A DNA stretch of 64,000 nucleotides, taken from the NCBI RefSeq assembly GCF_019703515.2, contig NC_059362.1, positions 29,800,326-29,864,325 of the forward strand, read 5' to 3'. Position numbers and translations under genes: made by a program. The notes beneath the pieces are model-generated. The model saw only the letters and a program-made list of their open reading frames with translations. It did no database searches and was not told where the DNA came from. Each line of letters starts with the position of its first letter. Within the stretch, counting starts at the first letter, position 1. This DNA comes from Myxocyprinus asiaticus (taxonomy: Eukaryota; Chordata; Actinopteri; Cypriniformes; Catostomidae). Below, one piece after another: positions 13,821 through 26,335 of the stretch.

Positions 13821-14444
13821 AACTGTTTTTTTTTCTATTTTTGCATTTGGATTGGCATGGTCTGAAAATGAATTGTAACGCATTACACGGACTATGCTAG
13901 CCTCACTGTAACACAGATTTGTGCTTTTTTTTTTTCTTTTTTTTTTTTTGCAGTAGTCATTTTTATGTCACAAATGCTTTCAATTAAGCTTAACTGGTAC
14001 TGAACCCAGAATATTCCTTTAATACCTTTCATCTCACATTCTACCAGTAGACAAAAAAACACTGAGAAATGGTTATTCTAAGAATGGAAAAAGCTTTGCA
14101 TTATGTCAATGAGATAGATACAGCCGTAGGGGGCATTCACACAAGACAAGTTCTTATATCAGTCTGCACAGTTTTTTAAAAGTTTCTCTGTGCACTAGAT
14201 GGAAACATTTGGTTGTGACACATCTCGCTGTTTTTTTTTTTTCCAGCGACTCACACACCATTTTTTTCAAGACGATATATCAAAATACAAGCTCACTTTT
14301 AGCGTGCAGATAAGAGTTACCCTTGGATGTCCACACACCAGATAGCAATACAGGGTCAACTGCAGGCAGTAATGAGATTAAAGCCTGGAATTACAACATG
14401 TTTTATATGGGTCTTTACACAATAACAACCCTCTCCACTATTTA

Positions 14445-14445
<1 letters not shown>

Positions 14446-14496
<51 letters not shown>
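14446..14496. repeat. (CA)n microsatellite
   Basis: About 25 uninterrupted CA units. Confidence 0.98.
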
Positions 14497-14499
<3 letters not shown>

Positions 14500-14674
14500 G
14501 TGCAGCTATCATTATGAGGACTCTCCATAGACATAATGATTTTTATACTGTACGAACTATAGATTCAATTCCCAAACCCTGAGGAATGTCCTCATAAACC
14601 ACATTTATAGCATAATACCCTTGTAATTACCAGTTTGTAACCTAAAAAAAGTCCTCATAAACCATTTAAACCTG

Positions 14675-14676
<2 letters not shown>

Positions 14677-14723
<47 letters not shown>
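14677..14723. repeat. (CA)n microsatellite
   Basis: About 23 uninterrupted CA units, same strand sense as the tract 180 bp to the left. Confidence 0.98.
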
Positions 14724-14725
<2 letters not shown>

Positions 14726-15619
14726 TTAAAGTAGAGGTCATCTAACAGATGGGCACCAACCTTGGATTGTTGCTCTTGCAGGTTTTGAAGTCTGTGCTCT
14801 GCAGTGTGCATGCCTCTTAAGCATTCTCTAACATACTGCCTCACAGACCACTGTCACACTATTTCAGGGGGAGCCAGATGGGCAGAAAAATCACACCATT
14901 ACACACCAGCAATACTTATACAGTAATTTTATCATAAAATTCCAGCACAAAGAGTTCACAACTAAAGATAATGTTTGGAAGTGTCAGAAATTAACTTAAG
15001 AGGCAATGTTTGACAGGGGCATTTTTTACCCTCATATTGTAGATGTGTGGGGCATTTTAGTCATTTATGGTGTAATTTTTGCCTAAAGCCCTGGTTAATT
15101 TCTGACCCTGATGTGTATTCACAAAGAGGCTTGAAATTCACAATGGTGCAAGGATGAGGCAGCAGGGTGTGTCTACAGCAGCAGGACCAGGGCTGTTCAG
15201 CTGAGTGTGAATGAAATGTAATAAAAAAAAGGCAGGAGTGGCTATATGGTAGCACTCTGCTGTTGGAAGTTTATAAGCTGAGATGATTGCCGAGAGATCC
15301 AATTAATGTCAAACTCTCCAAGATATGTGGCATCTCTGACATTCAGTCATCATTTAGGCAGCTGGAAACAATAAAATCTATTGCACACAGTCCAGCCACC
15401 AACTTGGCTCACTGAACGTGTCTATGGGAAAGTAATAAGCTGTTGAAAAGTTGCCAGTTTGTAGCTCTCTGATCTTCTAATGAAAAACAAAACAAAACTA
15501 TGATTTCCGTGGATTTAAAAATCCTTTGAAACTGTCTCAAATAAGATCTCTTTATAGGCACAACTGTTTATCATATATTAGTAATAAGACTAAAAAGATC
15601 AAATCGAGACTTTTTCTTA

Positions 15620-16280
15620 AAGAGATAGTTCATCCAAAAATTTTAAATCTTTCATCATTTACTCACCCTCATACCATCTCAGATGTGAATGACTTTCTTT
15701 CTTTTTTTTTCTTTATTCTGCAGAACACAAACAAAGATTTTTAGAAGAACATTTCAGCTCTGTAGGTCCATACAATGCAAGTAAATGGTGACCAGACCTT
15801 TCAAACTCCAAAAAGCACATAAAGGCATCATTAAAGTAATCCATATAAATATATGACTTCAGAAGCAATATAATGTATAATATAATGATATAATAGTGTG
15901 AATGAGAAACAGATCAGTATTTAAGTCCTTTTTTTTTTACTATAAATTATCCACTTTCACATTCTGAAAGTGAAAATGGAGATTTATAATTAAAATGGAT
16001 TTAAATATTGATCTGTTTATCATTACACCTATCATATTGCTTCTGAAGACATATATTTAATCACTGGAGTCATATGGATTACATTTATGCTGCCTTTATG
16101 TGCTTTTTGGAACTTGAAAGGTCTGGACACCATTCACTTGCATTGAATGGCACTACAGAGCTGAGATATTATTCTAAAAACCTTCATTTATGTTCAGCAG
16201 AAGAAAGAAAGTCATACACATCTGGGATGGCATGAAAGTGAGTAAATGATGAGAGAATTTTAATTTTTTCCCCTTTAAGT
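15620..16280. mobile_element. Foldback MITE (full-length, long inverted arms)
   Basis: The left arm runs AGTTCATCCAAAAA, CATCATTTACTCACCCTCAT, ATGACTTTCTTTC, TCAAACTCCAAAAAGCACAT, GCTTCTGAAG. The right arm carries the complement of each block in reverse order. There is no coding frame. The same family recurs at 51429-51832 and 56945-57545, with a half copy at about 39595-39722. Confidence 0.88.
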
Positions 16281-17157
16281 CTTAAGTCTTCTGCTTCTCA
16301 TTTCTTCTCCTGAGAAAAAGACCTCAGTAATTGAGCATGTGCCTCCTCTAAAATTTCAGAAGAGGTCTCAACAGTGTGAAACTGTGCTCAGATTTGCCAA
16401 GATGCCAAAGAGTTTTTAATTATTTCACACCTCTCACCAAATTCGTCCAAGACTTAATTATCTGAGGTATGCTATCTACATTAATTTTATATCTCTATAT
16501 TTTTACAGCATGACAACAATTGATCTCATTTGTTTTTATCTTTGTTTCTCCAAATGAAGAAGTTATAGTTATAGTTATAGCTGCAGACTAAAGGAGCAAC
16601 CTCTGAGCAATAATTTTTTACAATCTTTGCTCTGGGATGTTACAGCAGTTCTTAAACAAACTATGGGGTTTTAATCTTTTATTAAAAACAACAATCATAT
16701 CCAATAATGTAAAGTGTAACCATATTACCTTTAGCAAAAAGCCTCATATTGCCATATTTTCAACTATTTTCCCCCATTTCGTTTAGTGTAGTGCCATTTT
16801 AGAGATTTACACTGACAAGAGGTAATATTCCGCACCTGTGATTCACCATTGTCATAATTAGTTAATGGTCTTGCGATGACGGTGAAAGCAGAAGCTCCTC
16901 GCATCCTGAGTAAGCGCCATTAGGAGCCATCTGTGAGATCCCTCTGTCCTTATGCCATAGAGCGTCTGTCAAACTGTAGCTATTCAAAAATCATAGCACT
17001 GTTTGAAATTCACTTCTACTGCATTATCATAGCCAGATGATATCAAAGGCAATGTGCTATGCTTACACAGAATAAAAATTTAAGTATAAACCACAAAAAG
17101 CCATTTTATTGCTTTTGCCTGAAAAGGGGATAAGACATTAATATTATAAACTCCATT
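16281..17157. other. Non-coding stretch, nothing recognised
   Basis: AT-rich with a short TATAGT tandem at about 16563-16580. No gene or clear element seen. Confidence 0.5.
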
Positions 17158-17159
17158 AA

Positions 17160-17695
17160 ACAGTTCTGTGCAAAAGTCTTAGGCATTTAAGATGTTTCAC
17201 AAAAATATTTTTCTTAAGATGGTTATTTTTTAACTTCAGCTTTAGTGTGTCAATAGGAAATATAAATGTTAGACTCCCAAACATTCCTTTTGCAAATAGA
17301 CTAGAATAGAAGAACAGGGAGCCTTGCAACAGATAGCATGGCCCCCACAGGGCCCCCACTGAACATCGAGTTAGTCTGGGAATACAAGAGGAGACAGAAG
17401 CAGTTGAGACAGCTTAAATAGATAGAAGAACTGTGGCGAATTCTCCAAGAGGCATGGTATCTGCCAACAACCAAGAAAAACTGTTTCCAGGTGTACTTAG
17501 GAGAACTGGTGCTGTTTTGAAGGCAAATGTGGTCACACCAAATATTGTTTTAGTGTTTTCTATGTTTACTGGATTTTGTATGATGTTAATTGATAAATGA
17601 AAACTATTTATTTCATTGTTTTTGACGACGTCCTCACTATGCAACATTTTTCACAAGTTCCTAAAACTTTTGCACAGTACTGTGTTTAAAGATGC
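17160..17695 (+). mobile_element. Tc1-like deletion derivative, copy A
   Basis: Bounded by short inverted ends (CAGTTCTGTGCAAAAGTCTTAGG and its complement near 17675-17692). The plus strand translates to a decayed Tc1 C-terminus: WPPQGPPLNIELVWEY, then ELWRILQEAW. Only the 3' third of a transposase remains and it contains stops. Confidence 0.7.
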
Positions 17696-18085
17696 AGGAG
17701 GACTTTTCAATGATTTCATCTACTTTTATACAACAATCAAACCAGTCTGGGAAGGGAATTAAGACCAACATTTTGATATATTACTTTTTAGAGACATTAT
17801 TCTTACAAAACGTTTTACTTCAAATTCCCTTTATCTACACTTCCAGTCTAGACATTTATTGACTTAATTTGCATTAAAAAGTCACATAAGAGTGTCATTT
17901 TTAGTGAGCTAAAAAGTATCTGCAAAAAATACTCAAACTAAACTTAAAATGATAAGCAGTCATGGAATTACAATGAACTTGAAAATAAACCTTAATTTAC
18001 TACCTAGCACTTTATTGTAAATCTCGATACGTTAACATTATTTAATGCATTTTAAGTGTCATAACCTAAAAATGAACAATAATTT

Positions 18086-18576
18086 ACTGCAGTTATTGCA
18101 TAGTGAGGATTTCTTCAAAAAATAATGCCATAAATAGTTTTAATTTTAAATTTTTATCAATTAACATCATACAAAGTCCATTAAAAATAGAAAAAGTTAA
18201 ATCAATATTTGGTGTGACCACCTTTGCCTTAAAAACAGCACCAGTTCTCTTAGGTACACCTGGATACAGTTTTTCTTGGTTGTCGGCAGATAGGATGTTC
18301 CAAGCTTCTTGGAGAATTCGCCACAGTTCTATCTATTTATGTCTCAATTGCATCTGTCCCTTCATGTAATCCCAGACTGACTCAATGTTCAGTGGGCAGC
18401 TCTGTGGGGGCCATGCCATCTGTTGCAGAGCTCCCTGTTCTTCTATTCTATTTTATTTTCAAAAGGAATGGTTTGGAGTCTAAAATAAATATTTCCTAAA
18501 GCTGAAGATATAAATAACCATCTCAAGACAAATGTTTTGTGAAACATCTTATGTGCATAAGACTTTTGCAGTGTAC

Positions 18577-18583
<7 letters not shown>
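18086..18583 (-). mobile_element. Tc1-like deletion derivative, copy B
   Basis: Same family as 17160-17695 on the opposite strand (LNIESVWDY, ELWRILQEAWN, NQEKLYPG on the minus strand). The right end keeps ATAAGACTTTTGCAGTGTACTG; the left terminus is not recognisable. Copies A and B form an inverted pair about 390 bp apart. Confidence 0.7.

Positions 18584-18587
<4 letters not shown>

Positions 18588-18643
<56 letters not shown>
18588..18643. repeat. (TG)n/(TA)n microsatellite
   Basis: Long TA run directly at the end of Tc1 copy B, again where a TA target site would be. Confidence 0.95.
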
Positions 18644-18644
<1 letters not shown>

Positions 18645-20064
18645 GTATATATACAGTACATAAATTCATTATTGTGGATGTGGCCTTAGTCTAACATACA
18701 GTATATCTGAAATGGAAGTACTTGGAGTGAATATTTTTTGGCTCAAGGCTTTAGATCTCTTTTATCTGGCATCTCAGTTTCAAGCAACAAGGTCACCTAA
18801 AAAGTCATATGAACAAAAATCAGCACTGTTGTAAGGATTTTTTTTCCCACATTTGATTTGTTCCACGAATTAAAGATCTGGATCTGATGCAGACCTAGTT
18901 TTCTATGAACCTGATCCTTGGTCAAAGTTTGGAAAATAATTTCCTCAGCAAAGTACAGGACTAAAGTTAACTAGTCGTTTAGTTACACTGCAAATGTTTC
19001 ACGAGGTAACGCAGTTGACACTACCATCTCTCATACATTCTTTTTTTGGCACACCATATTATAACAGCTTGTATTCAATAAGAGAACAGAATAAATCACA
19101 TCAAAAGACAAAACAAATGAAAACACTGTTTGTAAATTGCTAAGATCTTTCTGGTTTGAATGCATGGGTTGTTTTAAAAATTGTGGGTTTGTGCTTAATG
19201 TATGAGCTTGTGTGTCATTTCCATAGCAACCAGAAAAATAATTTAAAAGGAGCATTGTGGGTGAGACCTTTAACAAAGACAGGAGACAATGAATCATAAG
19301 CAGTTCAGAGAAAAAGCTCAGATTTCAGTGTAACTCTCACTATTAGGGCCAGGACAGTGCAGTAATCATAATGATGGCTCTGCTGTATATGTACTTGAGG
19401 AGGTCATTTTGAGGCATCCTGGATCTTTACAAAGATCTCTTGGGCCCTGATAAAAATGACTAATAATTAACCATCATTTTCAGCAGGAGAGGTGATTTTA
19501 AATGGGGTTTAGCAGCTACATAACAATTAAAACTCCAGCTTACTCTAAAGAAGATGGACAGAGTGCTTATCTCAAATCTGTTTTTATTTCCAGGATGATT
19601 TGGTCTCCTCCCTGGAATGGAATGTTCATTTCCCTGGGCAAGGACATCAGCAAATGTATGTGCCGCAGGCATTGAGACAGATAATCTAATCTGCCAATGA
19701 GAGCACAAGGAGGGAGTTCTCCATCACAGACAGGGTGGAATCAGAAGCTGTTTGTCCACTTGTTCTACAGTGTTTCTACCCATTTATTAAACAGTTCTCT
19801 GAAAAACTTGATTCTGATTGGTTAGTACACTGTAAAAAATGTCTGTAAATTTAATGGTACCAAATTTCATTGGTTAACGGTTATTTACCTTTATTCAAAA
19901 ATGGTAAAAATTCAAAACAAATGTAATTTTACAGTAAAATATATATATAATTTCGAGTCCCACTTGGAGTGGGTCGAACAGGACCGGTAACACAGGCATT
20001 AGAATTATATCCCGTAAAGCATGAAAAATGGTCACCGTATTTATTACAGTAAATTTCTGGCAAC
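18644..20064. other. Non-coding stretch
   Basis: No gene seen. 19845-19960 has CACTGTAAAAAATGTCTGTAAATTTAA-type sequence, with a complementary ATTTTACAGTAAA near its right end, resembling a common fish dispersed repeat. Confidence 0.5.
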
Positions 20065-20165
20065 CAGTGGGGGGGGGGTTGGTTGGGGCACGTGCCTCGT
20101 GCCGCCCCCCGCAAGATGCCACCCGGGGCAACTGCCCATGTCGCCCATGCCTAAATCTGCCACTG
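20065..20165. mobile_element. 101-bp hAT-type MITE with 8-bp target-site duplication
   Basis: It begins CAGTGG and ends CCACTG, the hAT terminal signature. It is flanked on both sides by the identical 8-mer CTGGCAAC (20057-20064 and 20166-20173). The interior is GC-rich with a G run. It is too short to code. The clean boundaries and perfect duplication argue for a relatively recent insertion. Confidence 0.9.
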
Positions 20166-20943
20166 CTGGCAACCACAGATGAACCCCTTTAGGACGAACA
20201 CCCCTCCGCTTTTGGTCAGGGTCCTGATCACCCTTTCTGGGTTTATTTTGCGACACTGACCAGAGCAGACTAAACATTATCACTTACATGTTGTAAGACT
20301 GAAATAATCATTTGTCAGTGAAGTATTATTGAAGCATAATACAATCACACCTTCTCACTCTGTTTGCTCTATATGCAAAGCAAAACCTTCATACCTTCTA
20401 ATCTCCCGCCTGCTGTCTGCTTATCATCCACAGGCTGTCTCTCACATTCCTGAGCCGCCTGATCTCACATTGAAATCGGAAAGAGTAGACTGATGTTGTC
20501 CTGAGAGTAAGCAGAGGCACGGTGGATGTCTAAGAACAGCACGTTTCAGCAGATTGGAGGAAAGTGAACAAAATGAGGAAATGACCAGTCAGGATTAGTC
20601 TTCCTGCCATGCTGTGGAGTAGGACTGGGCCATTTAGAATATTCTTGATATATTCACGATGATTTCGCTGATGGTGTTAAATAAAGCAACATTGTGAATA
20701 TCACAATGATTGCAGTTGGTAAGCTTGATTTATTTTCATGAATTAGTTCTGTACTGTCAGTACTCACGGAATTATCCACATTGCATTTTTTATATTTTAA
20801 AATGGTTTCATAAAATGTATATATAAAAAAATTATTAAATATTATTTTTCTTTGTGTTTATGTGGTGAAAGACAGTGGAAAATATGCCTTGATTATTTTT
20901 TAACTCACTTTTAATTTACTTGGTTACACTGGTTTACTCTATT
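20166..20943. other. Non-coding stretch, nothing recognised
   Basis: AT-rich; no frame or repeat boundary I can support. Confidence 0.45.
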
Positions 20944-21543
20944 TTAGGTAACATCCACACAAATATGTTTTGGCCTTCTGTCCACACTGAAACCGCGTTT
21001 TTGTCCAGCGAAGTCAGAGCTTTTCGAAAACTCTCCCTCAAGTGGACAAAATAAAAAATGCCATCTTTCCATTGTGGATTGGCAAAAAAACCAGGATGTT
21101 TGAAAACTATGAAATATTTATTGACGTGACACTGTCATGTTATCCATTCAATCCAAAACATTCAAGATGGTGGCCCATGTTGTAGCGCCGTTGTTGTGCC
21201 TGCTATTTACTTTAACAGCATTGTTAAAGATAAATGTTACATTGTACAACCTTTGCATTTCATTCCTTCAAAGGCGAAGAGAAGTTTACTCGGAATTGCT
21301 GTCCGGTGGTGGAAAACGAGGACAATTGCATTTCAGACCGTACATGGAAATGACGTAGGGCCATGGTTCTTATGGTTGTTTTCGCATGTACAGTAAGGGG
21401 ATTAAAGCAATTTCAGACATTTTAGTCTGGTGGACAAACCAAACGTTTGTAAAAAGTTTGAAAATGGCAGTGTGGATGGAGCGCATTGCCAAAACGAAAA
21501 CGCTGTTTTCAAATTTATCTGGATTAATATGGATGTAACCTAA
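20944..21543. mobile_element. Foldback element with TTAGGT(A/T)ACATCCA ends
   Basis: Ends are TTAGGTAACATCCACACAAA and the complement of TTAGGTTACATCCATATTAA. The interior has complementary CCACACTGAAACCGCGTTTT / AACGAAAACGCTGTTTTC blocks around a non-repeat centre with a short frame. The related shorter foldback is at 33187-33390. Confidence 0.7.
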
Positions 21544-22945
21544 GAGCAAATACACGAATATCAAGATAAATATTGTATATCACCAAACTTTAGAGGTCAT
21601 ACAGTATTTTTTCTGATATATTGTTGTGGTTTAACAGCATTTGTGATGCTATTTTCATCAGTATCTTCTGTAAATATGTTTGTGCTATCTGCCTAAATGA
21701 GTTGTCTAGACTATTTAGCAAAGATTCCCAAAATAGCACTACCTCATCCCAAGTGAGAACATTACCTCATACGCAGAGATCCCCAAGTTTGAGCAATTTT
21801 TTTTCCTCTGAAATAATGCCCTATTTAAGAATAAACTGTCTTAATGTCTCCTAATAGGTTCTAATGTTTAGCAGATCCGATAAACTCAATAAGGTGTGAT
21901 GGATATATTTAGCTGGCTTTAGGCCCAGCTACACAACTAGTCATTTATTTCCTAACAAGACATTATTCATGTAAAGTGTTTTACGTATTGTTTCTTCAGT
22001 TCCAAGAGTACTTCCTCCTCTTTTATATACTCCTAAAGAGAACACTTAACAGTTATACAGAAATAGTTAGACAGTTATACAGGCAAAGTTATAGTACTTT
22101 ATGCAAGAAACTTTGAAAACATTGAGAAAGCAAAAAAAAAAATTCACAGATGACATTTGGCAAGGTTATGCACTGTACTCTTTATTACACTTAGAAATGT
22201 TTCAAAGTAATTTAGTAGTAAGTAGTATTATTAAAATTAATTTTTTATTTATAGATTCTGTAGGTTAATCTTACAAGAAGTGTTTAATTTTATGTAAAGT
22301 GCTTTTTTTTTCTGAGTAACTTAATGTATCCAGTGAAAAAAAAGAGTGTCACTTCCCTCAAGCTTCTAATCCTATCAGGGTTCGCCATTTTCAATTCTCG
22401 CGCTGAAACTGAAAGAAGAGCGAGTGCGATTTTGCTCCGCCCTCCTGTCGATCCGCATGCACGCGGTAAACTTCAACATACATTCTGTTTTGTTCATACC
22501 GAACATAGGCAAAGGAGGAAACAAGTCAAATTAATTTGTTAAAAATGTATGTATTTACAGAGTGGGCTGTCTAGGGCGGAAGAACACATGTGGAATCAGC
22601 CTCATGCTGCACGCCGGTTTTCTCTCTGTCTTGTGGAGATCAACACACTTGTCCTTTAGACACATAATTTTATTATTTTACTTTATGTTAAGATATAAGA
22701 CTTTTAAAACATGTAGCAGCAATTAAAAGCTTTCTCTTGCTAAAGGTTTGTAGCCTGTGCAATTATGTTCAATTATTTCAATGATTCATAATTCAATGAT
22801 TCATAATTAAATGCCAGAATTCTTTTTTTTTTTTTAATGTCTGTGAATGTTTGTTTGATCTGTTTGATTAAATCAATAAAATGTAGGAACAAACACTTGA
22901 GTATTCATTACTAACTGACAAGTAACACCTCAGTTACTATTAATG
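21544..22945. other. Non-coding stretch with a GC-richer patch
   Basis: No gene seen. 22370-22640 is CpG-containing relative to its surroundings, but no exon or promoter can be supported. A short tandem (CAATGATTCATAATT, two copies) lies at 22778-22808. Confidence 0.45.
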
Positions 22946-24131
22946 GTTTTCACTTTAGAATAATGGTCCAGATAACCTTTAACTCACAAGGAAACAGTAA
23001 GATCTCATTAATTAATAATGAGTTACCATGACCCTCACTTTAGAATAATGGTCCAGATCATTAGTAATTCCTTCATACTTATGTGGTAACACTTGACTCA
23101 TTACTTATGGGTTACCAGAATTATTTAAAAAAAACCTTCAACAGTATCAAACATGCAGAATGTAATAATTTTTTAATGAACAGAGATATCCCAAGGAATA
23201 CACAGGTTGGGCACATACATCCCTGTATTTCTGTAAGGTAAGCTAACTGATCATGGCCGTAACCACCATAGACACCCCCCCCCCCCCCATAATATTGGTC
23301 TACTGATATGGGTTTTTTCCATGGTTAATTATTACATTATTAAATTTGGTCCCCATCAGTTCTGAATATGTGGTTACATCCTTGACTATGATACTCTCCC
23401 AGACACTGTAGCCTTGATTTAGCGACCTGTTACATTCATAAATTAATTCCACAATAAAAACATAATCATTCACATTTTAGACACATGTTAATGTTTTGAT
23501 TAGTAGTTATTTTTTATTTATATATTTATTTTTTTCTCCCAATTTGGAATGCCCAATTCCCAATGAGCTTTTAAGTCTTCATAGTTGTGTAGTGATTTGC
23601 CTCAGTCCGGAGGATGAATCCCAGTTGCCTCTGCGTCTGAGACCGTCAACCTGTGCATCTTATCACGTGGCTGGTTGAGCGTGTGGGAACTAACCACATT
23701 ATAGTGACCATGAGGAGTTTACCCCATGTGACTCTACCCTCCCTAGCAACTGGGCCAATTTGGTTGCTTAGGAGACCTGGCTGGAGTCACTCAGCACGCC
23801 CTGGGATTCGAACTAGCAAGCTAGTGAACTTCAGGGGTGGTAGCCAGTGTATTTTACCACTGAGCTACCCAGGCCCCCCAATTAGTAGTTATTTTAAATT
23901 AGCCATAGTTAGTAGATAGTTCTCAGTGAGGCAGAACAAATTCAGTAATCATTGATTACCTAACAGTGAACTACCTCAGTCATCAGTTCACTATTACTTA
24001 CTGATTGGATAATCATGTTTCCATATTAGTTAATAGTAGTAACTAAAGTGTTAATGTAGTACTACTCATTAATCCTGTATTAATTCCTGCATAATTACCT
24101 ATTAATGACGGACCATTATTCTAAAGTGTTA
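22946..24131. mobile_element. Inverted-repeat MITE interrupted by a SINE
   Basis: The left end has CACTTTAGAATAATGGTCC, present twice (22950 and 23036). The right end has GGACCATTATTCTAAAGTG at about 24110-24128. The arms are also rich in complementary TTACTCATTA/TTAGTAATC blocks. A SINE with its own target-site duplication sits inside (23514-23880), so the MITE is older. A C15 run lies at 23274-23288. Confidence 0.75.
23514..23880 (-). mobile_element. HAmo-like tRNA-derived SINE, copy 1
   Basis: The head is at the right (GGGGGGCCTGGGTAGCTCAG), with an A-box-like start and a B-box-like GTTCGAATCCC. The body reads GTGACTCCAGCCAGG... and the tail at the left is T-rich on the plus strand. It is flanked by a perfect 15-bp duplication ATTAGTAGTTATTTT at 23499-23513 and 23881-23895. 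An internal block is deleted relative to copies 2 and 3. Confidence 0.92.
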
Positions 24132-25117
24132 CCACATTTGTTTTGTGAAAAAAAAATAATATTGTGTATTAATTAATATTTAGAATGCAAGTAACTTAAG
24201 TTTATCTCAACTTACTGATAGTATATAATTGGAATTCTAAATATTTTAAAGTTTGAAACAGACAATGATTTAAAATATATTGTAACTGTAAATGTCTCCA
24301 ATCAGCAGTGCTGTCATGTCACCGTATATTTTTCTGATCCATTAACCTAAGAACAGGATCAGAGAAACTTCATCTTGCACTGTACTTGTATTTTCCAGGA
24401 CACCAAACAACATGGGTGAGAAGACATTTCCATTTTGATAATTACAGTTTGGCATCCATATCAACTGCGTAATGGATAATGTTCAGAGAAAGATATAGAT
24501 ATGGGTTAATTTAATATGAGTATTGCTTTGTATGGCCAGAAATACGAATCAGAAAGACCAAACAGAAAGCCTTCTTCAGCTTCTCTGGAGGCACAAAAAA
24601 AAAAAAAAAAAAAAAAAAAAACAGTCTAAAATTTCCCATAGATTCATATGTCCCATAGATTTCCCATAGACATAGAGCCATATCTAGGAAGCGAAATATC
24701 ATAGAGACATGGGGTTGGGCCCAACATTTGACAAGACCAGTATGTAATGATAGAACACCCTAGCAATCACCTAACAACTCTAGCGTTGTAGAGCATTGTA
24801 AAAATAGTTTAATCATGTAATTTGACATTTCACTTTTTGCAGGTGTGTGTTTATATTTAGAACAGCTGGCAAGATTTCTTGTTTTCCTGCTTTCCCAATT
24901 ATTTCGATTAGATCTTAGGATGATCCCTGCAATACAAGATATTATTATTAGAATCACCTCACCAGTGTACTGTACTGTCTAATGTTTTGGTAAAATGTGA
25001 GCTCAGCTTGTGCGCACAGGAGCTGAATTATCTAAAATTACCGAATTCAAGAAGGCAGAAAATGTGCCAAAGCAATCAACAACAACAGGAAAAACACAAA
25101 AAGGGAACACTGAAAGT
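24132..25117. other. Non-coding stretch
   Basis: No gene seen. A poly-A run lies at 24595-24620, preceded by GC-richer sequence (AAGCCTTCTTCAGCTTCTCT). This could be the tail of a retroposed sequence, but no family was recognised. Confidence 0.5.
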
Positions 25118-25125
25118 ATTTAGAC

Positions 25126-26327
25126 CAGTGATTCTCAAACTTTTTTTGATTAACGCACTCCCTACTTCATTCCTTTGCTGCAGCCCCCCCCATATTATGT
25201 GACATCATTTGAAAGCAGAGACTTTGTTGTACCAAAACAAAAGAAAAAAAAAAAACACAAAACTCAATATTTGTGTTATTTGCTTAATTTGCTCAATGCA
25301 ACTTTGATGCACTGCATAATTTTAAAGTATTGTTAATAAATTCAGCAGGCTTACACGTCATGAATGTGAGACCAAACCTTGCGTTTCTTGAATTCAAGCA
25401 GATGGAGGGCTATATCCTATAAAATGAAAATGTGAAGACAGGAACTAATAATAAAAGTTATATTGTTAATATATTTTACATTGGCATTTTTGAAAATTTT
25501 AATTTATTCATTAATTATTTATTTTTATAGTTTTAACAGTGCTATTTGTAACCAGTAAACACATGGAAGCATGGATCTTCTTCACTACCGTGGTTAGATG
25601 TAACATAATTTCTATAAAACAAATTATAGTATTTTTGTAATATAAACAGTAGACCTACTCTAAACACTTGTAAAAACAATAAATACAAAATAGAAATATT
25701 TATAAGTTGTAACAAAAATGTATTATATTCCCTCACTCCCCTAATGCAGCCTATGACAAATTTAATAAAGCTGAAGTAGTAATATGATAATATTTATTAT
25801 CAATCTATTTCTGCCTAAAGTACAGTTAGTGTTACTATAGTAAATTCAAGGGTGGTGATGTAGAATTCTGTGCCGAATTCAAATGGTTTCCACTTCTCAC
25901 ACCTTGCTTCTCACTGATTCTTGCAAAGCTGCGAGAAGCTTTAAGAGCTTTGTGCTCGCACTGCTCTGTCCACTGAGCCGTATCCATCTACAGAGCCATA
26001 CAGGTGCATTAGCAGAGGTTATGCCTCTGCCTGTGTATTTGACGCTGTTAAACCAGATACTCCAGACGCGTCGCTAGACATCAAAATCAGATGAACTGCA
26101 GTACAAATGCATATCAACCCCTATATTTGAGAACCAACTGACATACTCCAACTCTAGATAAACGTTTTTATGCAAAGAGGAACTTGACGATAGATTTGAT
26201 TATTATGACTGATAAATGCCCCCATTTGTAACCTAACACCCCCTTCTCTACTAATTTGCTCTCAGCGCCCCCTGGCATTCTTTGAATGCCCCCTGGAGGG
26301 CGGTACCGCCCCCATTGGGAACCCCTT
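25126..26327. mobile_element. 1.2-kb hAT-type element, non-autonomous
   Basis: The left end is CAGTGATTCTCAAAC and the right end is GGGAACCCCTT, a degenerate form of the TTTGGGAACC(A/C)CTG hAT end. It is flanked by the identical 8-mer ATTTAGAC at 25118-25125 and 26328-26335. The interior is AT-rich. No transposase frame remains. Confidence 0.85.
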
Positions 26328-26335
26328 ATTTAGAC

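Larger units (their letters stand above)
13821..15619. other. Non-coding stretch with repeats and two CA microsatellites
   Basis: No gene seen. 13885-14025 resembles one half of the foldback element at 49411-49917 (CCTCACTGTAAC, poly-T, GTCACAAATGCTTT, CTGAACCCAGAATATTCC). Two (CA)n tracts lie at 14446-14496 and 14677-14723. The DNA between them (GAGGACTCTCCATAGACATAATG...) looks like a dispersed fish repeat. Confidence 0.7.

Noticed and set aside
18443..18661. Open frame with Tyr-Ile repeats
   Set aside because: Translation of a (TA)n microsatellite, not a protein.
24511..24702. Frame with a poly-Phe run
   Set aside because: Product of a poly-A/T run. The flanking GC-richer sequence may be a retroposed fragment but could not be identified.
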